From the NCBI GenBank assembly GCA_947629585.1, contig CANREH010000014.1, positions 1-43,870 on the forward strand: DNA of 43,870 nucleotides, written 5' to 3'. Positions 1 to 5,570 of the stretch are shown piece by piece (positions within the stretch are counted from its first letter, which is position 1; the number at the start of each line of letters is the position of its first letter). The notes beneath the pieces were generated by a model. That model was not told where the DNA came from, made no database searches, and saw only the letters and a list, made by a program, of their open reading frames with translations. Made by a program: the position numbers and the translations under genes. The DNA comes from an uncultured Lachnospiraceae bacterium (GTDB taxonomy: Bacteria > Bacillota > Clostridia > Lachnospirales > Lachnospiraceae).

Positions 1-39
1 ATGGAGCTGAGCGGTACTAATAGGCCGAGGGCTTGACCG
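1..39 (+). rRNA. 23S ribosomal RNA, 3' end (partial)
   Basis: The first bases match the conserved 3' terminus of Firmicute 23S rRNA, with the GGTACTAATAGG segment followed by a GAGGGCTTGACC ending. The gene starts outside the window. No 5S rRNA follows before the first tRNA at 88. The exact 3' boundary is estimated from conservation. Confidence 0.88.
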
Positions 40-87
40 AGGAAGGATGGGATATCGCATGTGCAGTTTTGAAGGTATGTAAATTAT

Positions 88-161
88 GGCCTAGTGGCTC
101 AGTTGGTTAGAGCGCCGCCCTGTCACGGCGGAGGTCACGGGTTCGAGTCCCGTCTGGGTCG
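88..161 (+). tRNA. tRNA-Asp (GTC)
   Basis: Full cloverleaf with acceptor arm GGCCTAG/CTGGGTC, D-loop AGTTGGTTAGA, anticodon loop CTGTCAC and T-loop GTTCGAGTCC. CCA is not encoded. It is the first of five tRNAs behind the rRNA operon and is probably co-transcribed with it. Confidence 0.97.
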
Positions 162-165
162 TTTA

Positions 166-238
166 GGGATCTTAGCTCAGCTGGGAGAGCATCTGCCTTA
201 CAAGCAGAGGGTCATAGGTTCGAGCCCTATAGGTCCCA
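166..238 (+). tRNA. tRNA-Val (TAC)
   Basis: Cloverleaf with acceptor GGGATCT/AGGTCCC, anticodon loop CTTACAA (anticodon TAC) and T-loop GTTCGAGCCC. It lies 4 nt after tRNA-Asp, so it is processed from the same transcript. No CCA is encoded. Confidence 0.97.
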
Positions 239-263
239 TTAAATAAATTGACAATTTCATAAT

Positions 264-336
264 GCCGACATGGCTCAATTGGCAGAGCAGCTGATTTGTA
301 ATCAGCAGGTTGAGGGTTCGAGTCCCCCTGTCGGCT
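264..336 (+). tRNA. tRNA-Thr (TGT)
   Basis: Cloverleaf with acceptor GCCGACA/TGTCGGC, anticodon loop TTTGTAA (anticodon TGT) and T-loop GTTCGAGTCC. It is part of the rRNA-linked tRNA cluster. No CCA is encoded. Confidence 0.97.
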
Positions 337-340
337 TTCT

Positions 341-422
341 GGGTGGATTCCCGAGTGGCCAAAGGGGACAGACTGTAAATCTGCTGGCACCGCCTTCGAA
401 GGTTCGAATCCTTCTCCACCCA
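341..422 (+). tRNA. tRNA-Tyr (GTA)
   Basis: Class II tRNA of 82 nt with a long variable arm, acceptor GGGTGGA/TCCACCC, anticodon loop CTGTAAA (anticodon GTA) and T-loop GTTCGAATCC. No CCA is encoded. Confidence 0.96.
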
Positions 423-474
423 TTCTTTCTTTTTAGGAATAATTTTTTGCTAGTTACATATAATAAATATATAT

Positions 475-548
475 CGCGGGGTGGAGCAGCCTGGAAGCTC
501 GTTGGGCTCATAACCCAAAGGTCGTCGGTTCAAATCCGGCCCCCGCAA
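475..548 (+). tRNA. Initiator tRNA-fMet (CAT)
   Basis: Anticodon loop CTCATAA on a stem with three consecutive G-C pairs (GGG/CCC). The first acceptor base C faces A, giving the unpaired C1-A72 that marks initiator tRNAs. The sequence is very close to the canonical bacterial initiator. It is the last tRNA of the cluster. Confidence 0.96.
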
Positions 549-553
549 CTTTT

Positions 554-582
554 GCCTTAACTTCTGTTAGGGCATTTTTTTT
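554..582 (+). terminator. Rho-independent terminator of the rRNA/tRNA operon
   Basis: An 8-bp stem (GCCTTAAC/GTTAGGGC with one G-U pair), a TTCT loop and then a run of eight T. It sits 6 nt after the initiator tRNA and closes the cluster. Confidence 0.9.
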
Positions 583-963
583 ATGGAGCAGCCAAATCAT
601 GAAGCTCCCCGGTGGGCTTTTATTCATGGCAGCGCCGGGCATGCCCGGCATGGAAGTTTAGTCAAAAATAGTTAAAATATATGTAACAAAAAATACGACA
701 AAGTAACGAAAAAGGAAAATAAAAAATAGTATTTATTAATTCTTTATGACAAAAAAATGTTTGAAATAATCTAGAAATATCCATAAAAACGGGCGGATTT
801 TCTGTATAAAATGCCGATCTTCCAATTAAATCCTATTTGACATAAAAATGACATATTTTCTGAGTAAGATGTTACAAGAATGTTACAAACATTAAAATAA
901 TATTTCAAAAAATTGAAATAATGTTTGGAATTCTTTAGTAATAGGAAAAGGAAGGTAGGAACA
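583..963. other. AT-rich intergenic region with a 60-bp repeat
   Basis: No gene is seen. Bases 601-660 are a 60-bp repeat also found inverted at 2181-2240. The remainder is AT-rich and probably contains the promoter of the secreted protein that follows. A TTGACA at 837-842 and a TTGAAA at 913-918 are present, but neither has a well-placed -10 box, so no promoter is called. Confidence 0.6.
601..660 (+). repeat. 60-bp repeat, copy 1 (palindrome-containing)
   Basis: Matches the reverse complement of 2181-2240 at 55 of 60 positions, and homology stops sharply at both ends. All five differences are transitions. This copy holds a perfect 16-bp palindrome, GCCGGGCATGCCCGGC (634-649), which is degraded in the other copy. 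It carries no gene and may be a small palindromic mobile repeat. Confidence 0.75.
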
Positions 964-1725
964 ATGGAAAGTAAGCAGGTTATGTTACTTACGGCAGAAA
1001 ATTCCGAAATGAAAAAGAACCATATCCAGATGAAAAAAATAAAATCATACATATTGTTAATTATTATGGCTTTTGTTATTTCCTGTACATCAGCAGGAGG
1101 AAATGCTGTATGCAGCGCTAAAGAAAATGTTGAAGTTACCTTAAAACCAATTTCTTCTAACAAAAAAGCAAAAACAGTCAGGAAAAATAAAAAAAAGAAA
1201 AATGCAAGAAAGAAAACAACGAATAAAAAATCTTCCAAGAAAAAGACAGATAAGAAAAAAACAAATAAGAAAAAAACAAGCAGAAAGAAAAAGTCAGTAA
1301 AGGAAAGATATACGATATATTCTACACCAAGCCATAATTCTTTTAAGTCTTATATGTCTTACCGTGCTGTCAGCAGTTCTTCCGCACAGGGAAAATTACA
1401 GGCAAAAGCAAAAACAGACGGTGATACGGGAATCCGTAAAGTAGACGGCAGATATTGCGTTGCACTTGGTTCTTATTACTGTTCTAAGATTGGAACAAAA
1501 ATCGATCTGGTTATGGAAAACGGAAGTGTCGTAAAATGTGTTTTAGCGGATCAGAAAGCAAACCGTGATACGGATGCGAAGAATCAGAAAACATCCGATG
1601 GAAGCATAGCGGAATTTCTGGTAGATATGAATAAATTATCATCCAGGGCAAAGACGATGGGGGATGTTTCTTATGCGGCGAAAGAGCTGAAAGGGAGCAT
1701 TGCCAAAGTCCGTGTTTACTCATAA
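964..1725 (+). CDS. Secreted protein with lysine-rich linker, unknown function
   Basis: Encodes 253 residues. The ATG at 964 is chosen because GGAAGGTAGGA lies just upstream; an in-frame ATG at 925 has no such site. After a short hydrophilic start there is a signal-like hydrophobic stretch (about residues 28-45, KSYILLIIMAF) ending near SCTSAGG, so export is likely. Roughly residues 65-115 are almost wholly Lys/Arg/Asn/Thr, a repetitive cationic linker that could bind anionic cell wall polymers or nucleic acid. The C-terminal ~130 residues look folded (motifs DGRYCVALGSYY, KIGTKIDLV and GSIAEFLVD) and resemble small secreted domains seen in Clostridia, but I do not recognise a named family. 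It is monocistronic, with a terminator ~45 nt downstream. Confidence 0.75.
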   Translation: MESKQVMLLTAENSEMKKNHIQMKKIKSYILLIIMAFVISCTSAGGNAVCSAKENVEVTLKPISSNKKAKTVRKNKKKKNARKKTTNKKSSKKKTDKKKTNKKKTSRKKKSVKERYTIYSTPSHNSFKSYMSYRAVSSSSAQGKLQAKAKTDGDTGIRKVDGRYCVALGSYYCSKIGTKIDLVMENGSVVKCVLADQKANRDTDAKNQKTSDGSIAEFLVDMNKLSSRAKTMGDVSYAAKELKGSIAKVRVYS

Positions 1726-1770
1726 GTAACAGTTCAGTTACCATAAAAGGAATGGATGGAAAAGACGGAG

Positions 1771-1806
1771 AACAGGAGATGTTTTGGCATCTCCTGTTTC
1801 GTTTTA
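1771..1806 (+). terminator. Rho-independent terminator
   Basis: An 11-bp perfect stem AACAGGAGATG/CATCTCCTGTT with a TTTTGG loop, then TTCGTTTT. It ends the secreted-protein transcript. Similar hairpins at 5503 and 8797 also sit just beyond the 3' ends of the AAA-ATPase genes, so this one came with the ATPase pseudogene tail. Confidence 0.85.
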
Positions 1807-1842
1807 TTTACGCAAGCAACTCACAAAGCGTGTTTTGTCTCG

Positions 1843-2180
1843 TTAAGATTCCACCATTTTTACAAGGCATTCTTTCTCAAAAAAAGTAATACCGTATATT
1901 ATCACCTGCCAGCCCCTCATTATGATTCTATGTTTTCCCTAATATTGTTGTCTGCAATGTCAATGAACTCCCTGATATGCTGTTGGCGCTGTTATTAATT
2001 CAGAACAGCCTCGGTCTGGTATCAGGGTGATTTCTTAATAAATCAACATAGTTTATGATATCCCACGGGCAGTACATTTCCTCCCCGCCAAAATGGGTAT
2101 CCGTCATACCATTCTTTTACTTCTTCATAGACGTTTTCAGCGTGGTATTCATCAATCAAAAGGATGGCTTTTTTCCATAG
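1843..2180 (-). pseudogene. AAA-ATPase/PD-(D/E)XK gene remnant 1
   Basis: Minus-strand sequence alignable to the intact genes at 5571-7223 and 8839-10494 but with large internal losses. Bases 1843-1920 match the extreme C-terminus including the stop. Next comes sequence matching the middle of the intact gene, so about 570 bp is missing between them. Near 2150 another ~260 bp is lost, joining directly to the Walker B region (KKAILLIDEY). A one-base insertion near 2091 adds a frameshift. It ends at the 60-bp repeat (2181-2240), beyond which the 5' half is absent. It is clearly non-functional. Confidence 0.88.
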
Positions 2181-2240
2181 TAAACTTCCATGCCGGACAT
2201 GCCTGGTACTACCATGAATAAAAGCCCACCGGGGAGCTTC
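2181..2240 (-). repeat. 60-bp repeat, copy 2 (inverted)
   Basis: Reverse complement of 601-660 with 55/60 identity. It sits between the ATPase remnant (ending TAGTAAA) and the ~550-bp toxin/integrase element starting at 2241. It replaces about 40 bp present at the same place in remnant 2. Confidence 0.75.
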
Positions 2241-2264
2241 GTGCTTTCTTTCAAATTGCTCCAC

Positions 2265-2293
2265 TTGAAAATCCTGTCGGAATATGGTAGTAT
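2265..2293 (+). promoter_or_regulatory. Promoter of type I toxin gene, copy 1
   Basis: TTGAAA (2265-2270), a 17-bp spacer and TAGTAT (2288-2293). Transcription would start near 2300 and give a ~115-nt leader. The leader contains CCCTCC (2358-2363), which could pair with the toxin's GGAGGG ribosome binding site. Confidence 0.7.
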
Positions 2294-2412
2294 CTTCTTG
2301 GGTGTCACCAAGATGGTAGGTGGCTGGCCCTCTCCGGAGGGATTGTGTTTTATGCGCCCTCCGTTTACATAGAAACCCGCAAGGGAATCCAGTAGAAAGG
2401 AGGGTGACGCTT

Positions 2413-2517
2413 ATGTTGACATTAGAAAGCCTAATAGCTGTTATCAGCCTTTGTGTTGGCTGCTTTAGTCTCGGATACGCCATCGGGCGTAACGATAATC
2501 ATAAGACACAGAAATAG
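2413..2517 (+). CDS. Small hydrophobic type I toxin-like (holin-like) peptide, copy 1
   Basis: Encodes 34 residues. ATG 2413 lies 8 nt after AAAGGAGGG, a very strong site. The peptide starts MLTLESLIAVISL, has one membrane segment (about residues 5-23) and ends in a polar tail GRNDNHKTQK. This matches the small membrane toxins of TxpA/BsrG type and the 'putative holin-like toxin' family of Firmicutes (MxxxESL then a hydrophobic helix then a Lys-containing tail). Such peptides damage the membrane when their antisense RNA is lost. The stop codon lies inside the terminator hairpin, and an antisense promoter faces it ~90 bp downstream, the classic layout. The protein is identical to copy 2 at 3315. 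Toxicity is inferred. Confidence 0.8.
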   Translation: MLTLESLIAVISLCVGCFSLGYAIGRNDNHKTQK

Positions 2518-2601
2518 CCGCCCCGGTCCTGAGAAAACTGAGCGGCTTTTCTGAAGCTTAACGTTAATTGGGCCAGCCATCTATCGGCGGCACCTTTTTC
2601 T
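2505..2601 (-). ncRNA. Predicted antisense antitoxin RNA, copy 1
   Basis: From the promoter at 2608-2636 transcription runs leftward from about 2601 across the toxin 3' end. The RNA would begin with a GCCGCC/GGCTGGC hairpin and end at the shared toxin-terminator hairpin. This gives ~90 nt complementary to the 3' end of the toxin mRNA, as with RatA or SR4. The ends are estimates. Confidence 0.55.
2516..2550 (+). terminator. Terminator hairpin overlapping toxin stop, copy 1
   Basis: AGCCGCCC pairs with GAGCGGCT (one C-A mismatch), followed by TTTT. The hairpin begins at the TAG stop codon. Its complement would also end the opposing antisense RNA, so toxin mRNA and antisense RNA overlap at their 3' ends. 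Confidence 0.7.
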
Positions 2602-2607
2602 ATCCTT

Positions 2608-2636
2608 ACTATATCACAGCTTGCCGGAAACTTCAA
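2608..2636 (-). promoter_or_regulatory. Antisense RNA promoter, copy 1
   Basis: On the minus strand: TTGAAG (-35, 2636-2631), a 17-bp spacer and TATAGT (-10, 2613-2608). The -35 overlaps the stop codon of the integrase fragment. It is closer to consensus at the -10 than the toxin promoter, as expected if the antitoxin RNA is in excess. Confidence 0.72.
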
Positions 2637-2780
2637 GTATCTTTTTCGGATGCTTTTGACCGCCGCAGTCGGTTCAGCTCTCCGGAAAGCTTTGATTCTT
2701 TGTCAGGATAGAGGTGGGAGTAAGTGTCGAGGTTTGTTTTTACGGATTCATGCCCAAGACGCAATAATAAGATTCTATTT
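2633..2780 (-). pseudogene. Tyrosine integrase C-terminal fragment, copy 1
   Basis: The minus-strand translation reads LLLRLGHESVKTNLDTYSHL, then YPDKESKLSGELNRLR and a stop at 2633. This is the C-terminal catalytic end of phage/ICE tyrosine recombinases: the LGH motif followed by the TYSHLYP segment with the nucleophilic Tyr. The N-terminal ~85% is absent and upstream sequence reverts to ATPase pseudogene, so this is a remnant. Confidence 0.8.
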
Positions 2781-2785
2781 CCGGT

Positions 2786-3142
2786 ACTTCTTCATAAACG
2801 TTTTCAGTATGGTAATCGTTCAGGAATTGCCTTACTTCCGCGTCCGTAAAGCCAAAGTATGAGCGAATTTTGTGTTAGAAACGGTGTCGATTTTAAAATT
2901 ATTGAGCCCGGTAAAAATACTTTCCTTGCTGACGTGTAAGCAGCCTGTTAAAACAGCAAACTCCAAATCATTGTTTGTTTTCAAAGCTTCACTGAACAAT
3001 CCCCGGATAAATATAATCATCTCTTCATAATAACCGGCATGGTAAGCCTTATCCAGAGGGACATCGTATTCATCAATCAAAAGGATGGCTTTTTTTTCAT
3101 AGTAATATGAAGCATACGCAAAAGAAGCTAAGAAAACAAGTC
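2786..3142 (-). pseudogene. AAA-ATPase/PD-(D/E)XK gene remnant 2
   Basis: Colinear with about 6414-6750 of the intact gene on the minus strand: the region encoding LLIDEYDVPLDKAYHAGYYE (Walker B), then EALKTNNDLEFAVLTGCL and the segment to EEV. Small indels, for example TATGAGCGAATTTTGTG replacing the normal sequence near 2860, break the frame, and both the 5' third and the whole nuclease domain are absent. Element copies abut both sides, suggesting the elements disrupted a once complete gene. Confidence 0.87.
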
Positions 3143-3167
3143 CGTACTTTCTTTCAAATTGCTCCAC

Positions 3168-3196
3168 TTGAAAATCCTGTCGGAATATGGTAGTAT
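3168..3196 (+). promoter_or_regulatory. Promoter of type I toxin gene, copy 2
   Basis: TTGAAA (3168-3173), a 17-bp spacer and TAGTAT (3191-3196), the same as copy 1. Confidence 0.7.
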
Positions 3197-3314
3197 CTTT
3201 TTGGGTGTCACCAGGATGGTAGGTGGCTGGCCCTCTCCGGAGGGACTGTGTTCTATGTACCCCTCCGTTTACATAAACCCGCAAGGGAATCCAGTGGAAA
3301 GGAGGGCGACGCTT

Positions 3315-3419
3315 ATGTTGACGTTAGAAAGTCTAATAGCTGTTATCAGCCTTTGTGTTGGCTGCTTTAGTCTCGGATACGCCATCGGGCGTAACGATAA
3401 TCATAAGACACAGAAATAG
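3315..3419 (+). CDS. Small hydrophobic type I toxin-like (holin-like) peptide, copy 2
   Basis: Encodes a 34-residue peptide identical to that at 2413. The two genes differ only at synonymous third positions near the start (ACA/ACG, AGC/AGT), which argues that the protein sequence is still under selection although the surrounding ATPase and integrase sequence is decayed. AAAGGAGGG lies 8 nt before ATG 3315. It has one membrane helix and a basic/polar tail. The opposing antisense promoter and 3' hairpin are preserved, so the module looks functional. Confidence 0.8.
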   Translation: MLTLESLIAVISLCVGCFSLGYAIGRNDNHKTQK

Positions 3420-3503
3420 CCGCCCCGGTCCTGAGAAAACTGAGCGGCTTTTCTGAAGCTTAACGTTAATTGGGCCAGCCATCTATCGGCGGCACCTTTT
3501 TCT
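3407..3503 (-). ncRNA. Predicted antisense antitoxin RNA, copy 2
   Basis: Expected product of the promoter at 3510-3538, overlapping the toxin 3' end. It is nearly identical to copy 1, so each antisense RNA should be able to silence either toxin mRNA. The ends are estimates. Confidence 0.55.
3418..3452 (+). terminator. Terminator hairpin overlapping toxin stop, copy 2
   Basis: Identical to 2516-2550: AGCCGCCC/GAGCGGCT followed by TTTT, with the stop codon in the stem. Confidence 0.7.
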
Positions 3504-3509
3504 ATCCTT

Positions 3510-3538
3510 ACTATATCACAGCTTGCCGGAAACTTCAA
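3510..3538 (-). promoter_or_regulatory. Antisense RNA promoter, copy 2
   Basis: Minus strand TTGAAG, 17-bp spacer, TATAGT (3515-3510). The same as copy 1. Confidence 0.72.
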
Positions 3539-3697
3539 GTATCTTTTTCGGATGCTTCTGACCGTGATGCTTCTGACCGCCGCAGTCGGTTCAGCTCTCC
3601 GGAAAGCTTTGATTCTTTGTCAGGGTAGAGGTGGGAGTAAGTGTTGAGGTTTGTTTTTACGGATTCATGCCCAAGACGCTATAATAAGATTTTATTT
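3535..3697 (-). pseudogene. Tyrosine integrase C-terminal fragment, copy 2
   Basis: The same integrase tail as at 2633-2780 (LGHESVKTNLNTYSHLYPDK), with a stop at 3535 and a five-codon tandem duplication near the end. Only the C-terminal ~50 residues remain. Confidence 0.8.
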
Positions 3698-3710
3698 CCG
3701 GGCTGACCGT

Positions 3711-3810
3711 AAGCAGCCTGTTAAAACAGCAAACTCCAAATCATTGTTTGTTTTCAAAGCTTCACTGAATAATCCCCGGATAAATACAACCATCTCTTCA
3801 TAATACTACT
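3711..3810 (-). pseudogene. AAA-ATPase/PD-(D/E)XK gene remnant 3
   Basis: About 100 bp matching 6563-6658 of the intact gene (region of FSEALKTNNDLEFAVLTGCL). It is followed abruptly by the sequence that normally lies upstream of the ATPase start (match to 7265 onward). The 5' coding part has been deleted. Confidence 0.85.
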
Positions 3811-4048
3811 ACATGTAAAAGTTTAACATAATTCATGGAAAAAGGAAACCATTAAAATTAGGAACTGTTAAGACTTTTTATATTATTTGATTACAAAAAT
3901 CTGCCGATATCCTATATAGAGAAACTTTCTTTTTCTGTATAGGACTAATTTTCAGAGGTATGGCTTGCCAACAGGACGGGGGTTTACTGATGAAGATGCG
4001 GAATCTGCGGATATTTTAGTAAAGTATGAAAGAAAGTGAGTGGTGCTT
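3811..4048. promoter_or_regulatory. Conserved spacer upstream of LRR gene 1, with hairpin
   Basis: Matches 7265-7420 closely. It holds an 11-bp hairpin TCCTATATAGA/TCTGTATAGGA (3910-3944), followed by CTAATTTT. The homologous hairpin at 7374-7408 keeps pairing through a different G-U position. In the intact unit this spacer lies between the divergent ATPase and LRR genes, so it should carry both promoters, but I could not fix convincing -35/-10 boxes. Confidence 0.5.
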
Positions 4049-4521
4049 ATGAAGCTTTACAGAAAATGGTTTTTGCTTTTTTTGCTGTTTTTGTCAGCCA
4101 GTACAGGTTTGGAATGGAAGGAAAAATCTGCAAAAGCCGCCATTACATGGAATACGTCAAAAGAACAAAAAACAGTAAAAGGGAATTACACATATTATTA
4201 TTACCTGTCAAAAAACGGCAGCTATTCCTGGATTTACCGGGTGGAACGGGCGGACGGAAAGAAGGTTTCTGCGCTCCGTTTCCCGGAAAAAATCGGGAAT
4301 GCCGTTGTGGTCAAACTGGGAAAAGATCCCGTTAAAAAGGAAGAATATTATTATAATATATGGGGAGATGATGTAGAGCCTTTCCATAATTATGTCATCA
4401 AGAATACGGACATTACGGCATTGGAGATTCCGGATACGGTGAAGAAAATTACTGCGGCTTCCTTTTCCGGGTTCTGCGGATTGAAATCGGTAAAGCTTCC
4501 GGCATCCATGAAAAAAATCCC
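4007..4521 (+). repeat. 515-bp direct repeat, copy 1 (LRR gene 5' part)
   Basis: Appears base-for-base identical to 7478-7992. It covers the ribosome binding site, signal peptide and first ~157 codons of the LRR gene. Identity ends abruptly at the AAAAAAATCCC codons, after which the two genes are only distantly similar. Confidence 0.85.
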
Positions 4522-5293
4522 CTACGCACTTTTTTGTCAGTGCGGTCAACTTGAAAGGGTTATTCTCCCCAGAAACTTAAGGACAATAGAATCTGGGGCG
4601 TTTGCCAAATGTAAGAAGCTGAAAAGGTTTCAGATTTCATCCGAGGCTAAACGGTATTCCTGTAAAAATGGGCTGCTTCTTTCCAAAGACAAAAAAACAT
4701 TCTGTTATGCGCCAATTGGGAAAAAAAGGATAAAGATCCCGGAAGGCGTGGAAACCATTGCAAGTGATTCGTTGACAGACAGAACAGGCAGCAGGGCAGA
4801 GAAAGTATGGATACCTGCAAGCGTCACGTCTATTCAGGATTATTCCCTGTCCGGGAAGAGGATAAAAGAATTTTTTATTTCCGGGCAGAACGGGCATTAT
4901 GGGATAAAGAAGAACTGCATTTACAGTAAAGTAAGCGGGCGTCTGGTGGCTGTTGCCGTCCCTGAAAATGGAAAGGTAGAGTTGCCGGCACAGGTGAAAT
5001 ATCTGACCAACAATGTTTCCCAGGCGGGCAGGCAGCAGATAAAGACACTCATTATTTCCAAAGGATTCAGAAAGTTTAAAAAGGATTGTCTGCTGGGCGG
5101 GCTGCATTTTGAGAAGGAGAATAAAATTTATTTTAAATCAGAAACGCCGCCGAAGGCAAAAGATTTCTTCTCACGAGGAGTTGTCTATGTTCCCAGAGGA
5201 AGTTTAGCAGCATACCAAAAATGGTATCAGGATAATTATAAGAACTTTCATGATCATGATGAAGAATCGGTTATGGAATTTAAAGAAATATAA
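4049..5293 (+). CDS. Secreted BspA-like leucine-rich-repeat protein 1
   Basis: Encodes 414 residues. ATG 4049 is preferred to the GTG codons at 4040/4043, with GAAAGTGAG ~9 nt upstream. Residues 1-31 form a signal peptide (MKLYRKWFLLFLLFLSAST, then a likely cleavage around AKAA). From about residue 115 there are LRR_5-type repeats of the BspA family (for example LKSVKLPASMKKIPYALF and LERVILPRNLRTIESGAF). The C-terminal ~60 residues (IYFKSETPPKAKDFFSRG...VPRGSLAAYQKW) are the usual BspA cap. No LPXTG or membrane anchor is seen, so it is probably secreted or loosely cell-associated, a role that usually means adhesion. It is convergent with the AAA-ATPase gene. The first ~157 codons are identical to LRR gene 2 at 7520. 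Confidence 0.85.
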   Translation: MKLYRKWFLLFLLFLSASTGLEWKEKSAKAAITWNTSKEQKTVKGNYTYYYYLSKNGSYSWIYRVERADGKKVSALRFPEKIGNAVVVKLGKDPVKKEEYYYNIWGDDVEPFHNYVIKNTDITALEIPDTVKKITAASFSGFCGLKSVKLPASMKKIPYALFCQCGQLERVILPRNLRTIESGAFAKCKKLKRFQISSEAKRYSCKNGLLLSKDKKTFCYAPIGKKRIKIPEGVETIASDSLTDRTGSRAEKVWIPASVTSIQDYSLSGKRIKEFFISGQNGHYGIKKNCIYSKVSGRLVAVAVPENGKVELPAQVKYLTNNVSQAGRQQIKTLIISKGFRKFKKDCLLGGLHFEKENKIYFKSETPPKAKDFFSRGVVYVPRGSLAAYQKWYQDNYKNFHDHDEESVMEFKEI

Positions 5294-5570
5294 AAGGAAA
5301 AATTTTTAATGCTAAAAAAGATTTTGTAAAGGAAATTTAGATTCCGTCATTACTAACAAAAGAAAGGGGTTAGGAAGTGATTGGACTGGTTTGGCAAATA
5401 TATTATGTGTCTATGGGCAATTTGAGAGCAACAGGCTGGGATGCACGTACTACCACAACATATGATAAAAATACATTGTTAGCAGATAAAGCAGTTACAA
5501 TGAAACAGGAGATGCTTTGGCATCCCCTGTTTTGTTTTGTGAGCAAACTCACAAAGCGTGTTTTGTCTCG
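5294..5570. other. Spacer between LRR gene 1 and ATPase gene 1
   Basis: No convincing gene. A GTG at 5377 with an AAAGGGG upstream opens a 65-codon frame that runs through the terminator hairpin into the antisense of the ATPase C-terminus, so it is probably a remnant or chance frame. The spacer holds the terminator at 5503. Confidence 0.5.
5503..5541 (+). terminator. Terminator after LRR gene 1
   Basis: AAACAGGAGATG pairs with CATCCCCTGTTT (one mismatch) and is followed by TGTTTTG. The convergent ATPase gene ends 30 bp away. A second inverted repeat, TTTGTGAG/CTCACAAA (5536-5555), lies between and could serve the minus-strand gene. Confidence 0.75.

Larger units (their letters stand above)
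2241..2784. mobile_element. ~550-bp toxin/antisense/integrase-tail element, copy 1
   Basis: Near-identical to 3144-3701; both homology limits are sharp and both copies are flanked by ATPase gene fragments. Contents in order: a plus-strand promoter, a 34-codon hydrophobic peptide gene, a terminator hairpin, a minus-strand antisense promoter and the C-terminal part of a tyrosine integrase on the minus strand. It is probably the end of a larger integrative element that has been lost or deleted. Terminal repeats were not identified, so the mobility mechanism is inferred. Confidence 0.6.
3144..3701. mobile_element. ~550-bp toxin/antisense/integrase-tail element, copy 2
   Basis: Near-identical to 2241-2784, with the same order of toxin promoter, toxin gene, hairpin, antisense promoter and integrase tail. 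It differs by scattered substitutions, a 2-bp deletion near 3275 and a ~15-bp duplication (CTGACCGTGATGCTT) in the integrase tail. It is flanked by ATPase fragments (2786-3142 and 3711-3810). Confidence 0.6.

Noticed and set aside
172-511. Several ORFs on both strands in the tRNA cluster
   Set aside because: They overlap clear tRNA genes and are translation artefacts.
837-870. TTGACA as -35 of a promoter for the secreted Lys-rich protein
   Set aside because: The only -10-like sequence (TAAGAT) is 22 bp away, outside the usual spacing.
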